Assembly (NCBI GenBank): GCA_946811185.2
Contig: OX328109.1
Span: 1,302,001-1,366,000 of the forward strand
DNA length: 64,000 bases
Origin: Hippopus hippopus
Taxonomy: Eukaryota > Mollusca > Bivalvia > Cardiida > Cardiidae
Reading direction: 5' to 3'
Below, in pieces: positions 28,299-38,070 of the stretch. Position numbers and translations under genes: made by a program. Numbering within the stretch: position 1 is the stretch's first letter; each line of letters opens with the position of its first letter. The notes under the pieces were generated by a model, which saw only the letters and a list, made by a program, of their open reading frames with translations, made no database searches and was not told the origin of the DNA.

Positions 28299-28914
28299 CT
28301 TGCATGTTATGCACTTTTGCCTAACCAGACTGTTTCATTTTCCGGGTCACAGAGACAACAGGGCAGGAAAGAACTAGCGAATTCAAAATCAAACCAATTA
28401 TGTAAAAGTTTCTTGTAGAACACACCAGGGATTTACAATTGTGGTTCTTTGCTAGTTTTGTCAGGAAAAATCTATTAATTCCCATTAATGAAACTAACAT
28501 ATTTTCAGTGTAGCTGAATGTGCTGGCTTTGACCTACTTCCTGGTATTGATATCTTCGGCTGAATATATAACAGTTTGTGATTGGTAAAAAATGTGGGTG
28601 TTGTTGTTCTGAGGGCCCTGCATATTTCATTTGTATTTTATGATTCTAATTGTTTGCCAAAGTTTAAAAACCTGGTCTGTGTTTTAGTCCCGTACAGAAA
28701 CAACAAGTTTAACAACAACAATCTTGGGCACAAACCCTGCTTTAGACAATGGTTGAAAGACAAACAGCTAATATATTAGAATTAATATATTTTAATGGGT
28801 TTCAAAAAAATTTAAAACTGAAAATGTCCACTTGCAAAAAGAAAAATGCCAGTGGTTGAACAAGTCACATGCAAACTTCATTTTCAACTCAAACTTTGCA
28901 GGTACTGTGATGTT
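28299..28914. other. Mostly unique; a 120 bp dispersed repeat
   Basis: At 28500-28620, GCTGAATGTGCTGGCTTT and TTTGTGATTGGTAAAAAATG match 47765-47850 (TCTGAATGTGTTGGCTTT; same second motif). No gene seen; the 65-codon plus-strand frame is not recognised. Confidence 0.45.
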
Positions 28915-29119
28915 CACCATTTACCACACAATCACGACTGTTGATGACCCTGAGGACAGAGGCTTTTGACATTGTTGGAAAAAAGAGAAAATGCTGATAA
29001 CCAGCACTGCCTACTTCTCCTACAATGTTTTCTACTCTATTTGAGCCAACTCTGATTAGTCTTATAGAATGCTTTGACACTGGATGACTCCTAAATTTTG
29101 TTGTGTGGTAAAGCGTTAA
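28915..29119 (-). mobile_element. T1 MITE, diverged
   Basis: CATTTACCACACAATCACGA start, apex AAAATGCTGATAACCAGCAC, end TGTGTGGTAAAGCGTTAA. Confidence 0.75.
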
Positions 29120-29531
29120 TTTTGAGTTCTGGGAAACAAAAAAGAAAAGATAGATGGAGTATCCTTTAGGGAAGCAATACAATGTGCATACAGGCCAATA
29201 TTTTAAGCTCATGAAAGCTTGATATCAGGAAAGAAAGGACTAGGGGACCTATCTTCCCAGACAAATTAATCTTTCTCTGGAAGATTTATTCTTTGGCTTC
29301 TAATTCTTTTACACAGTGGTGAAATGACTTTGTGAATTACATAATGCAGTATCCTTATAAAGTTAGGACAGGAACATGGTATATCCATAAGATGCAATAG
29401 ATACTTAGTTGCTTTTGCTGTCAGCTTTTGTGTTAGAAACCATAGGAAACCATGTTTCTAAGAAGGAGCCACTTTATTTTGCTTGTGGAAGCAGTTGTAA
29501 GAAGAATACTGCATCATTTTTCTGATAAATT
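29120..29531. other. Unique sequence
   Basis: No repeat or gene recognised. Confidence 0.4.
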
Positions 29532-30091
29532 AATGGTGACAGTTTAGTAAAGAATGGCAAGCATCCTCCAGTTAACGCTTTACCATACGACAAAATTTTA
29601 GACCAGTCCAAAGTGAAGCATTTGCAGATGATAATATTGATGTGACTCATAAATTTAAATTTGTTTAGGGAAGGGTGGAAACATTCTGGGAAAAGGAGAA
29701 AATGCTGGTTACCAGCATTTTCTCCTTTTCCCAAATTGTTTTCAAAGGCTTTCTTTCTCAAGGTCGTTAAACCTCGGAATTGTGTGGTGACAGTTCAGTA
29801 AAGAATGGCAAGCATCCTCCAAATAATTAGTGGGATTTAGGAGACAGAAGCTGGGCTCTTGTGACCTTGCCAGCAGAACAGAAAAGGTCAAAACTGTAGT
29901 CTCCCTGAGTCCCCTTTACCAGATAGTCTCAAGAATTTGAGAGAAGGCCTTTGATAAATGATTGATGACAGTTAAGTAAAGAATGGCAAGCATCCTCCAA
30001 GTAATTAGTGGGATTTAGTAGACAGAAGCTAGACTGTTATGACCTTGCCAGCAGCACAGAAAAGGTCAAAGCTGTAGTCTCCCTGGAGTTG
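29532..30091 (+). repeat. Triplicated 179 bp unit
   Basis: GTAAAGAATGGCAAGCATCC occurs at about 29546, 29800 and 29979. The second and third units share AATTAGTGGGATTTAG, GACAGAAGCT, GACCTTGCCAGCAG and CTGTAGTCTCCCT. The first unit is only 40 bp long because a T1 copy interrupts it at 29572. Confidence 0.8.
29572..29788 (+). mobile_element. T1 MITE within a triplicated unit
   Basis: TTAACGCTTTACCATACGAC start, hairpin AAAATGCTGGTTACCAGCAT. The right end stops at AATTGTGTGGT, where the next 179 bp unit starts. Confidence 0.8.
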
Positions 30092-30284
30092 TCACCCTTT
30101 ATCAAATAGTTCCATGATTTTACTACCATGAGAAAGAAAGCTTTTGGAAACATTGTGGGGAGAGGAGAAAATCTTTCTGTCCTTTTAAAGACAAATTCCA
30201 GCATATCAGACACATTTAATTTGTCACCCACAAATGCTTTCAATATGGACGGTTCAAAGATTTTGTTATCTGGTAAAATTGATT
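30092..30284 (-). mobile_element. T1 MITE with hairpin deleted
   Basis: GAGGAGAAAATCTTTCTGTCC replaces the palindrome, joining the R arm directly to the L arm (ACAAATTCCAGCATATCAG). Confidence 0.7.
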
Positions 30285-30530
30285 TATCTCCCTTGGTTAT
30301 TGCATGCATGGCTAGAAAAAACAGACTTTTTAAAACAGTGTCACAGTAGGTCCAAATGGTCACACTAACAATCATAATGCTGTTGCATTCCATCTAGTAA
30401 AGATTTCCCTGACCCCCTTTTCTTGGAATTTGGAGCTGAAAATGTTCTTACATGATCCCAAAATTTACTCATGCATTCCTATATTCAATTTTAGGGGCTC
30501 AAATGACCCCCACACTAGAATGTCCAGGAA
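30285..30530. other. Unique sequence
   Basis: Nothing recognised. Confidence 0.4.
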
Positions 30531-30750
30531 AAACCCTGTGTTGGGCTTGTCCAGATTCAAAGCATATGCAGAGGACAGTTTAAATGTGGCACAAGTGCTG
30601 GGATTTGTTTTTGTTTTCGAAAGGGTAGAAATCATTGTGGGAAAAGGAGAAAATGCTGGTAACCAGCATTTTCTCCTTTTCCCACAATGTTTTCAAAAGG
30701 CTTCATCCTCAAGGCTGCTAAAACTCAGGATTGTTAGGGAAAGGGTAAAA
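30531..30750 (+). mobile_element. T1 MITE without left tip
   Basis: GGGCTTGTCCAGATTCAAAG, then an excellent hairpin AAAATGCTGGTAACCAGCAT, ending TTGTTAGGGAAAGGGTAAA. Confidence 0.8.
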
Positions 30751-30962
30751 GCATGTCGCGAATCTGAGCAGGCATATAAGTCTGTATTTTTACCTATGTA
30801 ACATGCTGGACAAAAGCTTCAAAAGACATATGTTGTCTGTCAGTAATTAAAACAAATGAAATCTAATGTATAACACTCTAAAACAGGTAACAAAAAACAA
30901 TCTATAGTGTTGCAGGTTGTTTGTTTTATCACAAAACATGTTGCTTCTGTAGATTTAAGATT

Positions 30963-31905
30963 TTTTAGCTTGGCTGTTTTTCGAAGAAAATGTTGAGGTA
31001 TTGTCATTGCCCTGGGTCTGTATTTACCAACTATTCTCAAGAACTTTCTCAGTCTTATTCTCCAGAATTTTCTAAACTTAAAAGTAACACAACTTCTGCA
31101 TGGCTAAACCATTTAGTGTAGCCAATCAAAAGTTGTGTTACTTTCAAAGTTTGAAAATTTTGGAGAATAAGACAAAGAATGTACTTTAGAATGGTTGGTG
31201 AATATGGACCCACAGGTGTCTGCGTCGTCTGTGTAGTTTTTGTGCAAAATCTTTGATATTTTATATCTCTGTCTTTAATGAAGATATTTACTTCAAACTA
31301 CCAAAAGAGGAATCCATACAACAGGGCACCTGGTAACTATCAAAATATTATTAACATAGTTATGCCCCTTTTTCAACTTAGAGTTAAAAAAAACCCACAA
31401 CATTTTATAATATCTCTCTCATTAGTGAAGATAATAACTTCAAACTTGCACTGGCTGTTACCTATGAAATGGGGAACCCACACCACAGGGGCAGGTAACT
31501 ATCAAAATATTTTTGACATAGTTATGCCTTTTTTTCAACTTAGAGTTTAAAAAAGAAATACACAACTTTTATAATATCTCTGTCATTACTAAAGATAGTT
31601 ACTTCAAATTGGGATTAGTTACTCTCAAAAAGATAACCCACACAACAGGGGCAGGTAAATATCAAAATATTTTTTATATATTTATGCCCCTTTTTTGACT
31701 GACTTTAGAAAAAATATAACTTGACATTTTATAACATCTCTGTCTTTACTGAAGATGTTGGCTTCAAACTGGGAATAGTTGTTAACTGTCGAAAGGGAAA
31801 CACATACAACAGGGGCAGGTTAAAATATTTTTGACATAGGTATGCACCTTTTTTGATGTAGAATATTCACTAAAAACAACTGCAGTAGATGGTGCTCTTG
31901 TTGAG
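30963..31905 (+). mobile_element. Element with about 150 bp internal repeats
   Basis: It starts TTTAGCTTGGCTGTTTTTCG ... ATTGTCATTGCCC, as does the shorter relative at 57773. From 31245 it carries four units, each with ATATCTCTGTC, GAAGAT, ACTTCAAACT, ACAACAGGGGCAGGTAA and TAGTTATGCCCCTTTTT. The 90-codon frame at 31278 is a product of these units. A palindromic MITE is nested at 31013-31212. Confidence 0.65.
31013..31212. mobile_element. Palindromic MITE, TGGGTCTGTATTTACC ends
   Basis: The left arm TGGGTCTGTATTTACCAACT ... CAGTCTTATTCTCCAGAATT pairs with the right arm AATTTTGGAGAATAAGAC ... GGTTGGTGAATATGGACCCA. Arms are about 85 bp and the loop is about 30 bp (GGCTAAACCATTTAGTGTAGCC, itself a small hairpin). 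Confidence 0.8.
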
Positions 31906-32138
31906 AACTTGAGCCATGTTGGCTACCAGAAAGTCAACTTTTAGTGATTCTGATGCTATATTCACACGGAAAGGATGGCAAAAGTATAAAGGATACATTC
32001 AAAAAAAGATCATTCAGATAAAATGTCTTTCGTTGTAATCATTTAAAAACAATGACATTGTCTAATCTATACCCTTTGCCATTGAATTTCAAGTACTACG
32101 ATTATGTATCAGAATAATTTATGCAAGACTGAATTTTG

Positions 32139-32252
32139 GTTTCGGCGTGGCTCAGTGATAAAGTGTTGGGCTTGTAACCTGGAGGCCCCTGGTTTGAAAA
32201 CAGCACAGTGTTAATCAGTCAATCAATCAGTCAATCAATCAATCAATCTAAA
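32139..32252 (+). mobile_element. Short tRNA-derived SINE (head plus CAAT tail)
   Basis: CGTGGCTCAGTGATAAAGTG (A-box region), CCCCTGGTTTGAAAAC (decayed B box), then CAGTCAATCAATCAATCAAT. It has no S1/S2 body. Confidence 0.55.
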
Positions 32253-32302
32253 GCTGTTTACCCCCAGAGAATGTAAAAGTGTTGTATTTGTTAAATTAAG
32301 GG

Positions 32303-32534
32303 TTAACTCGTAGACAAAACTTTATACATGTACTCGTCCAAATACAGTAATTGAAAGCATTTGCAGATGACAAAATTTAATGTCCAGTTGATGAGTCTTG
32401 TGTTTCAAAGAATAGGAAACATTGTTAGAATAGGAGGAAATGCTGGCTACCAGCATTTTATCCTTATCACACAATGTCTTCAAAGCCATTTTTCCGGGGT
32501 AGTTTAAAGTCAGGATTGTTTTGCAAAGTGTTAA
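32303..32534 (+). mobile_element. T1 MITE, diverged
   Basis: TTAACTCGTAGACAAAACTT start with an extra TACATGTACTC, apex AAATGCTGGCTACCAGCATT, end TTTGCAAAGTGTTAA (shared TTAA). Confidence 0.75.
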
Positions 32535-32761
32535 CCCTTTACCACAAAATCCAGACTTTTAATGACCCGGAGGAAAAAGGCTTACGAAAACATGGTGTGA
32601 AAAGGAGAAAATGCTGGTAACCAGCATTTTCTCCCATTCCCACAATGTTTTCTACCCTATCAAAAAGCCTCAATTCATCTGAATCACTATTAGATTTGTT
32701 GCCTGCAGATGCTTTGGAAGAGTTCGAAGTCCAACATTTTAATAAATGTGAAAGGGTTTAG
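32531..32761 (-). mobile_element. T1 MITE
   Basis: TTAACCCTTTACCACAAAAT start, hairpin AAAATGCTGGTAACCAGCAT, decayed L end GTGAAAGGGTTTA. Confidence 0.85.
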
Positions 32762-32912
32762 GCCATTATCTGTAAGATCCTGGGAAAATATTTCATTTAT
32801 GAGGATATTTAGAGATAGTAAGATAGTATAGAGTGATTGTATTCATTCATCTGAAGAGCATTTTGTCTTCATTTTATTTACCCGTTGCCCCACAAATACA
32901 AGCAAGTCATTC

Positions 32913-33258
32913 TCTGTGAAATTTGGTTTTAATGCATCTGCAAAAAGTATAGACCCAGATCAGCCTGTCCAGTCCACGCAGGCTGACATGAGTCAAGTAA
33001 GTTTGATACACGGAAGAGGCAAACTTGCTTTCAGTCAATTTTTCCCTCTTACCTCTGATTTAAGTGAGGAAAGCAGTTAGTGGCTTGGAAGGAAAAACGT
33101 GCCAGTACTGGTGTGAGAAAGCCAGGAAACACACGAGTAGGTGCACTGACCATCATGATATGACCTAAGTTGTTTAAATAGCATTGAACTCCAAAACAAA
33201 CAAGACAGGAGACAGTACTCTTTGCAGATGCATTTAACCATCTTGTCACAGAGCATGG
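32913..33258. mobile_element. T3-type half element split by an S2 SINE
   Basis: CTCTGTGAAATTTGGTTTTA, AATGCATCTGCAAAAAGTAT and CGCAGGCTGACATGAGTC lead into S2 at about 33001. It resumes CTTTGCAGATGCATTTAACC and CACAGAGCATGGCC. Both ends are the T3 right terminus, so the element is symmetric. Confidence 0.6.
33001..33205 (+). mobile_element. S2 SINE, 5' truncated near the B box
   Basis: It begins TTTGATACACGGAAGAGGCA, has TACCTCTGATTTAAGTG, GTGAGAAAGCCAGGAAACAC, and tail CATCATGATATGACCTAAG with CCAAAACAAACAA. Confidence 0.8.
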
Positions 33259-33354
33259 CCCACGTGTAAAATAAAGACTGAAATACCTTTGAATAGATGG
33301 TTTCATATTGAATAATCTTACGAACTAAGTCCGTAACCAAGAAACAAATTAACA

Positions 33355-33455
33355 AATGCATAGCAGAAATACAGGGACCAGGCAGGATTCAAACCTAGGA
33401 CGCCCAGACGAAAGGCCAATACCATAACCACTGAGCTAAAGAGAATTCTCTCCAA
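33355..33455 (-). mobile_element. S3 tRNA-derived SINE head, minus strand
   Basis: On the minus strand: TTTAGCTCAGTGGTTATGGT (A box), TAGGTTTGAATCCTGCC (B box), GTATTTCTGCTATG. Similar to the copies at 37405 and 38071-38290. Confidence 0.6.
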
Positions 33456-33540
33456 CGCAGTTGTTAGGTATTGTATTTAAATCAGGATGAAACCATGCAT
33501 GAAGAAGTGGTCTCCCGTAACAATAACGGAGGACAATTAA

Positions 33541-33799
33541 TTGAGCCCTGCTCTGGCAAAAGGAGGCTTAACGCATCACTGCGAATCATCTTACCAGCAA
33601 GTCATCACATAATGCATCCATTAAATGAATTCTGTATAAAAAGTGACTGAAAAATGAGGTGGAATGGTCCTTTGACATACTGAAAATTAACCAATAGCAA
33701 AAAGTTTTGACCCAGGTCAGACTGCACAGATTGCGCAGGCTGACCTGGGTCAATACTTTTCGCAGATGCATTAAACCATCTTGTCACAGAGCATGGCCC
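33541..33799 (+). mobile_element. T3 element, full length
   Basis: GAGCCCTGCTCTGGCAAAAG start, hairpin CCCAGGTCAGACTGCACAG / GCGCAGGCTGACCTGGG, end TTGTCACAGAGCATGGC. Confidence 0.85.
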
Positions 33800-33985
33800 C
33801 CATGTAAAATAAGACTAAAATACCTTTGAATAAATGGTTTCATATTGAATAACAGGGGGACAATTTAGTTTTTATTTTGGTGTTGTATTTAACAGCTCTT
33901 TATAAAAGATACTTTGTCTTTAGTGTGAGGTATTTTGAGATTGATCAGCCTGTTTGTCATGTAAATATAAACCAGACAACAAATT

Positions 33986-34214
33986 TTAACCCTTTACCAC
34001 ACAAACAAAATATAGGCTTTACCAAATTCAAAGCATTTGAAGACAACTATTTAATTGTGGTCCAAATGATGAAATTTCTCTTTGATAGGGTTGAAAACTT
34101 TATGGGAAAAGGATAAAATGCTGGTTACCAGCATTTTCTCCTTTTCCTACAATGTTTTCAAAAGGTTCCTTTCTCAGGAGCTTTAAAAGTCAGGATTCTC
34201 TGGTAAAGGGTTAA
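33986..34214 (+). mobile_element. T1 MITE
   Basis: TTAACCCTTTACCACACAAAC start, apex AAAATGCTGGTTACCAGCAT, end CTCTGGTAAAGGGTTAA shared with the next piece. Confidence 0.88.
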
Positions 34215-34348
34215 TTGAACATTTTCTTCTTTTCCCACAGTGTTTCATACCTTGTCAAAGACAAATCCCATCATTATGAGCTACAATTAATTTGTGATCT
34301 GCAGATGCTTTCAATTTGTACAAGTCGTTCGTTCTGTTGTTAGTTTAA
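34211..34348 (-). mobile_element. T1 half element
   Basis: TTAATTGAACATTTTCTTCTT then the reversed L arm (TCAAAGACAAATCCCATCAT) to GTTGTTAGTTTAA. The R arm and left half of the hairpin are gone. Confidence 0.7.
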
Positions 34349-34572
34349 CCCTTTACTAGATGACAAAATTTTAGACTAGTCCAAATTAAAGGCTTTGAAG
34401 ACGACAAAATAATTGTGACTCAGAAATAGATTTTTGTTCTGGGAAGGGTAGAAAACATTGTGGGAAAAGGAGAAAATGCTGGTAACCAGCATTTTCTCCT
34501 TTTCCCTCAATGTTTTCAAAAGGCTTCTTCCTCAGGGTCGTTAAAAGTCGGGATTGTGAGGTAGAGGGTTAA
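34345..34572 (+). mobile_element. T1 MITE, well preserved
   Basis: TTAACCCTTTACTAGATGAC, hairpin AAAATGCTGGTAACCAGCAT, TCGTTAAAAGTCGGGATTG, TTAA at 34569. It is the third element in a chain sharing TTAA sites. Confidence 0.9.
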
Positions 34573-34867
34573 CGGTAAGCTCTGTTGGTACAGGAACACA
34601 AAACAGAATCTTGATGAGGTCATCTGCGCATTAATTAAAATAAGGAAAAAACCCCTCAGGCATATACCTTCAAAAGAATTAATTTCTTGTCATAGAAACA
34701 AGCATTCTTATCTTAGATCATCAATATTTTGTATCATATTTTCAAGACAAAACATCTGTCCATTTGTCATACTGGCTCAAACTTTTGTGCCATAAGCTGA
34801 CCAAAATAGCTGTTAAATAGAACTCGGCAAACCTTGGGTGATCCGTTGATCAGATCCCTCAGCTGTA

Positions 34868-34951
34868 TCACGATGGACGATATGCTTCTACACAGTAGAT
34901 TTCTTTGCAGGAAATACACGCTTTACCTTTCTTAAAATCGTGAGGCTCCAC
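34868..34951 (-). CDS. Candidate terminal exon, minus strand, unidentified protein
   Basis: On the minus strand a strong acceptor (GTTTTCTTTTTTTAG, positions 34966-34952) is followed by 84 nt reading VEPHDFKKGKACISCKEIYC, then VEAYRPS and TGA (34870-34868). The three Cys (residues 12, 15 and 20) in CxxCx4C look structured, and the region is nearly free of the repeats around it. I do not recognise the family. A second frame is also open for 21 codons, so coding status is inferred. Upstream exons would lie at higher coordinates; none was identified with confidence, though an ATG in AACATGGCGGC lies at 35151. Confidence 0.35.
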   Translation of the reverse strand: MEPHDFKKGKACISCKEIYCVEAYRPS

Positions 34952-35133
34952 CTAAAAAAAGAAAACATGAGTCACAAATTTGTATCAAAATCTTTCTAAA
35001 TACATTTCCGTTGACAAACAGTTTGTAGATTCAATTTTTTACATGGTTTATCAATTCCATAGGCAGTTTTCACCGACAGATTGATAGATGTGACTAACTT
35101 CACAGAGGTTGATGATGTTGTTTCCAATTGATT

Positions 35134-35153
35134 AACATGGTCGCCGCCATGTT
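35134..35153 (-). promoter_or_regulatory. YY1-like site, palindromic
   Basis: The minus strand reads AACATGGCGGC, matching the AANATGGCGGC YY1 consensus used near many animal transcription starts. The whole 20 bp AACATGGTCGCCGCCATGTT is an inverted repeat. It lies 180 bp upstream of the candidate minus-strand exon. Promoter activity is inferred only. Confidence 0.3.
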
Positions 35154-35725
35154 AAGATTGTGTGACTGACAGTAATTCGAAATGGAAACCTTCTTGATAG
35201 GGATGAGGTTAGATGTAGTTACGGAATCAGCCGACTTTGACAAGTGGCTTTAAAACTAATCGAATTGTAAACATACTGTATACATGGATGTATAAGGGTG
35301 TCGAAAAATATGAAAATAACCGATTACAGACATTTTGTGAACAGAAATGTTTGAGAATTCAAGACACATGTTATTTGTTGAAATACTTGTGGTAAAATAC
35401 ACAAACAGAAAAGTTTTCAAATTCACAAAATTGCAAAATTATTGCCAAGTCGCACAAACTTCCACTTATACAGTTGTCATGTTACAGCAACAGATTGCAG
35501 CTGCCTGTCTGTCACATGACTCAAAAGGTTTTCAAAAAACAGGAAGTGTTGGGCTTTTAGCTGTTTGATATGAACACCAAATTGAAAAAAAAAATCTAAT
35601 TTTTATCTAGTCTACCGAAAAATAGATGTATAACAAAGGAAATCATATTTCATAAAAAGTTACGATGTCACAAAATTATATCCTCACTTCTGCATTCTTT
35701 GTGTCAGCTTACGCTTCGTTTTTTA

Positions 35726-35900
35726 TTAACCCTTTACCAGATGACAAAATAAGTCCAAATTGAGGGCATTTACGGATGATATATTAAACGTGGCTTAAAT
35801 GATTCATTTTGTTTTGGAAAGGGTAGAAATCATTTGTGCAAAAAGGAGAAAATGCACAATGATTTCAAATGCTTTCTTTCTCGGCAATGGTAACACTGTT
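35726..35900 (+). mobile_element. T1 MITE, truncated and with deleted hairpin
   Basis: TTAACCCTTTACCAGATGAC start; GAGAAAATGCACAATGATTTC shows the palindrome removed; the R arm stops near CTTTCTCGGCAATGG. Confidence 0.7.
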
Positions 35901-35953
35901 TTCATACTGTTGGAAAACCAGTACAAATCATGCATTTGTCTTCATCCAATGTT

Positions 35954-36201
35954 ATCCCCGGCTCGGCCAATTTCTTTCTGAGGATTGATGATAGTCATTG
36001 CGACAGGATTCATTCCTCTTTCACCGCTGCTCATTCTTTCGACGATGGTTATGTGGGAAAGCAGCCATTGGCTTAGAAAGAACATTGTGCGGAGTACTGG
36101 TAAAAAGAAACTCCAGGAAAGCATGGATAAGTGCACTGAAATAATGTGATATAACTGAAATAATGTTGAAAATGGCGTTAAACACCGTACAATCAATCAA
36201 T
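35954..36201 (+). mobile_element. S1 SINE, 5' truncated, with target duplication
   Basis: It begins just after the B box (CCCCGGCTCGGCCAATTTC-type sequence) and ends ACAATCAATCAATC. An 11 bp duplication CATCCAATGTT stands at 35943 and 36202, so the truncation happened at insertion. Confidence 0.9.
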
Positions 36202-36329
36202 CATCCAATGTTTGGCTTTTATGTAATCAGTAGGTTTACCCCAAGCAGGCTAAATAAAAAAAAACAGTAAATTTTCAGGAAAAAGCACCAAAATAATTGT
36301 TGTTTCAAGGCTGATAATGATCAGAATAT

Positions 36330-36392
36330 CTCTACCTTGTTGGCAGTGTAGATTCAGGATCAGACTGCACATTTGATCAGACTGCAACCAGA
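36330..36392. mobile_element. T2 hairpin remnant
   Basis: GGCAGTGTAGATTCAGGATC and two copies of GATCAGACTGCA without the return arm. Confidence 0.5.
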
Positions 36393-36510
36393 GGAATTAT
36401 ACTTGTAACAGGTGCTCTGAGGATTAGAAAGATTAGAAAGATGAGGGGAGGTCAGTTGTTCTGAAATCTTCTGTTGTATGTTTTTGGTTGCTAAATGCTT
36501 TCAGAATTCT

Positions 36511-36724
36511 TTAACCCTTCCAGCACCTTCCACAACTATATTTGCCTTTGCGGCCAGAGTAAATCAAGATCAGACTGCACAAAAGGTGCAGTCTGATCTT
36601 TGATCTGCACTGTCCACTTTGTGAAATCTTCATAAACAAAACCTTTCATGAAATTTGCAATTATTTAGGTTTTATTTTTCGGCTAAAAATGTCTGTTGGG
36701 TTTATTTGGTGCTCTAAGGATTAA
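36511..36724 (+). mobile_element. T2 element
   Basis: TTAACCCTTCCAGCACCTTC start, hairpin GATCAGACTGCACAAAAGGTGC, end GGTGCTCTAAGGATTAA. Its right TTAA is shared with the next T2. Confidence 0.85.
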
Positions 36725-36931
36725 CCGTTTGACTGCTAAGCGCGACTCACTGACGTTTTGCAGATAGTGTAGATCAAGATCAGACTGCACAGAACGTGCA
36801 GTCTGATCTTGATCTACACTGTCTGATAAGGAGTTATTATTCCCCAAATCATAACTTTGAAATAACAATATTTTGGTTTTTACTGTTGAATTGAAAATTT
36901 CATTTTAGTTATTTAGCATGATAAGGGTTAA
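36721..36931 (+). mobile_element. T2 element, well preserved
   Basis: TTAACCGTTTGACTGCTAAG start, perfect-looking hairpin GATCAAGATCAGACTGCAC / GTGCAGTCTGATCTTGATC around AGAAC, end TTTAGCATGATAAGGGTTAA. Confidence 0.92.
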
Positions 36932-36948
36932 GATAAGTGCTGATGTAC

Positions 36949-37140
36949 TTAACCCTTATCCTGCCAGATATTGCAATTACTTAACCCTTATCCTGCCAGA
37001 TATTGCAATTACTTAACCCTTATCCTGCCAGATATTGCAATTACTTAACCCTTATCCTGCCAGATATTGCAATTACTTAACCCTTATCCTGCCAGATATT
37101 GCAATTACTTAACCCTTATCCTGCCAGATATTGCAATTAC
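36949..37140 (+). repeat. 32 bp tandem array, six identical units
   Basis: Units start TTAACCCTTATCCTGCCAGA and end TATTGCAATTAC, at 36949, 36981, 37013, 37045, 37077 and 37109. All six are identical. The first 16 bases equal the T2 terminus, and a T2 element follows directly at 37141. Confidence 0.95.
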
Positions 37141-37352
37141 TTAACCCTTATCCTGCTGAATAACTGAAATGAAACTTTTAAGCCGATGGTAAAAACCAGA
37201 ATGTTGCTATCTCAAAGGTATTTTTGAGGAATAAATATCTCCTTATTGGACAGCGTTGATCCAAGATCAGACTGCACGCTCTGTGCAGTCTGATCTTGAT
37301 CTTCACTGTCTGCAAAAGGTCATTTAGTCATGCTTACCAGCGTAAGGGTTAA
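37141..37352 (+). mobile_element. T2 element
   Basis: TTAACCCTTATCCTGCTGAA start, hairpin GATCAGACTGCACGCTCTGTGC, end ACCAGCGTAAGGGTTAA. It serves as the uninterrupted reference for 15082-15524. Confidence 0.92.
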
Positions 37353-37404
37353 CACTGTCTGGATGAGATTTATTTTATTTACTAATCAATGCCAGACATA
37401 GCTA

Positions 37405-37545
37405 TTGCTTCACACTCTTACAGACATGAAAGTTCGCAATAAACGCATAGCTGAAATACAGACATTCCCAACTGGGATTCGAACCCGTATAGTGCAGATA
37501 ACTGTCCCCAAAAGGCGATGTTATTTTTTGACTGGTCCTCTTTGG
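37405..37545 (-). mobile_element. S3 SINE, minus strand
   Basis: GAAAGTTCGCAATAAACGCA, ATAGCTGAAATACAGAC and the reversed B box ACTGGGATTCGAACCCG; the head is decayed around CCAAAAGGCGATG. Confidence 0.6.
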
Positions 37546-38070
37546 GTACAGAGACGATCAAGACAAAACCAGTTGAAATCTCCGCACAGATTTTGTGTGC
37601 AAGTTTGAACTCTCATAATTTCACAAACAGCACTAAACTAGGATTTGTATGTACCTGTTGCTTGCATATTCAATAATCCTTTGTTTGAAATACAAATATT
37701 TTCAATTTAAATGCTGAACATAAGAAAAAACAGTTCATTTCATCTGTTACACTAGTAATTTACCTTCCCAAAAACACACAAAATGGCCGCCACACACAAA
37801 AGATTTCGTCAGTTTTTTTCTAAGAATTACATGTTATAAACGACTTCTACAAGCTCTTAAGGTAATGAAAGGTTTAATAATATGTCATTGGTCAAGTTTG
37901 TTACTAAAGGTAATTGTATTTTACTGCAATAAAGATTAAACCAACAAAACAAAAAGTCAGCGTAGCGCTCTATCCACTTTGCTACTGGAAAATTTACAAT
38001 GGACTTGAGACGGTACGGTGCACAATAAATGTCCAATTATGAAAAAAATCACCATATCGTCTCATTATTA
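37546..38070. other. Low-repeat stretch with a YY1-like motif
   Basis: AAAATGGCCGCC at 37780-37792 resembles a YY1 site. On the minus strand it is followed by TTTTGGGAAG|GTAAAT, a possible first-exon donor. Nothing coding was recognised. Confidence 0.3.

Larger units (their letters stand above)
33205..33853 (+). repeat. Duplicated flank of T3 elements
   Basis: The T3 right end plus the following TAAAATAAAGACTGAAATAC, CCTTTGAATAGATGGTTTC, ATATTGAATAA (33258-33312) recurs at 33799-33853. A segment including T3 and its flank was therefore copied locally. Confidence 0.7.
34573..35725. other. Low-repeat island
   Basis: About 1.15 kb free of the repeat families seen elsewhere. It holds the candidate minus-strand exon and the YY1-like site, with no further recognised feature. 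The 73-codon plus-strand frame at 35347 has no family resemblance. Confidence 0.45.

Noticed and set aside
31278..31550. 90-codon frame as a gene
   Set aside because: It is made of two ~150 bp repeat units giving the same peptide twice.
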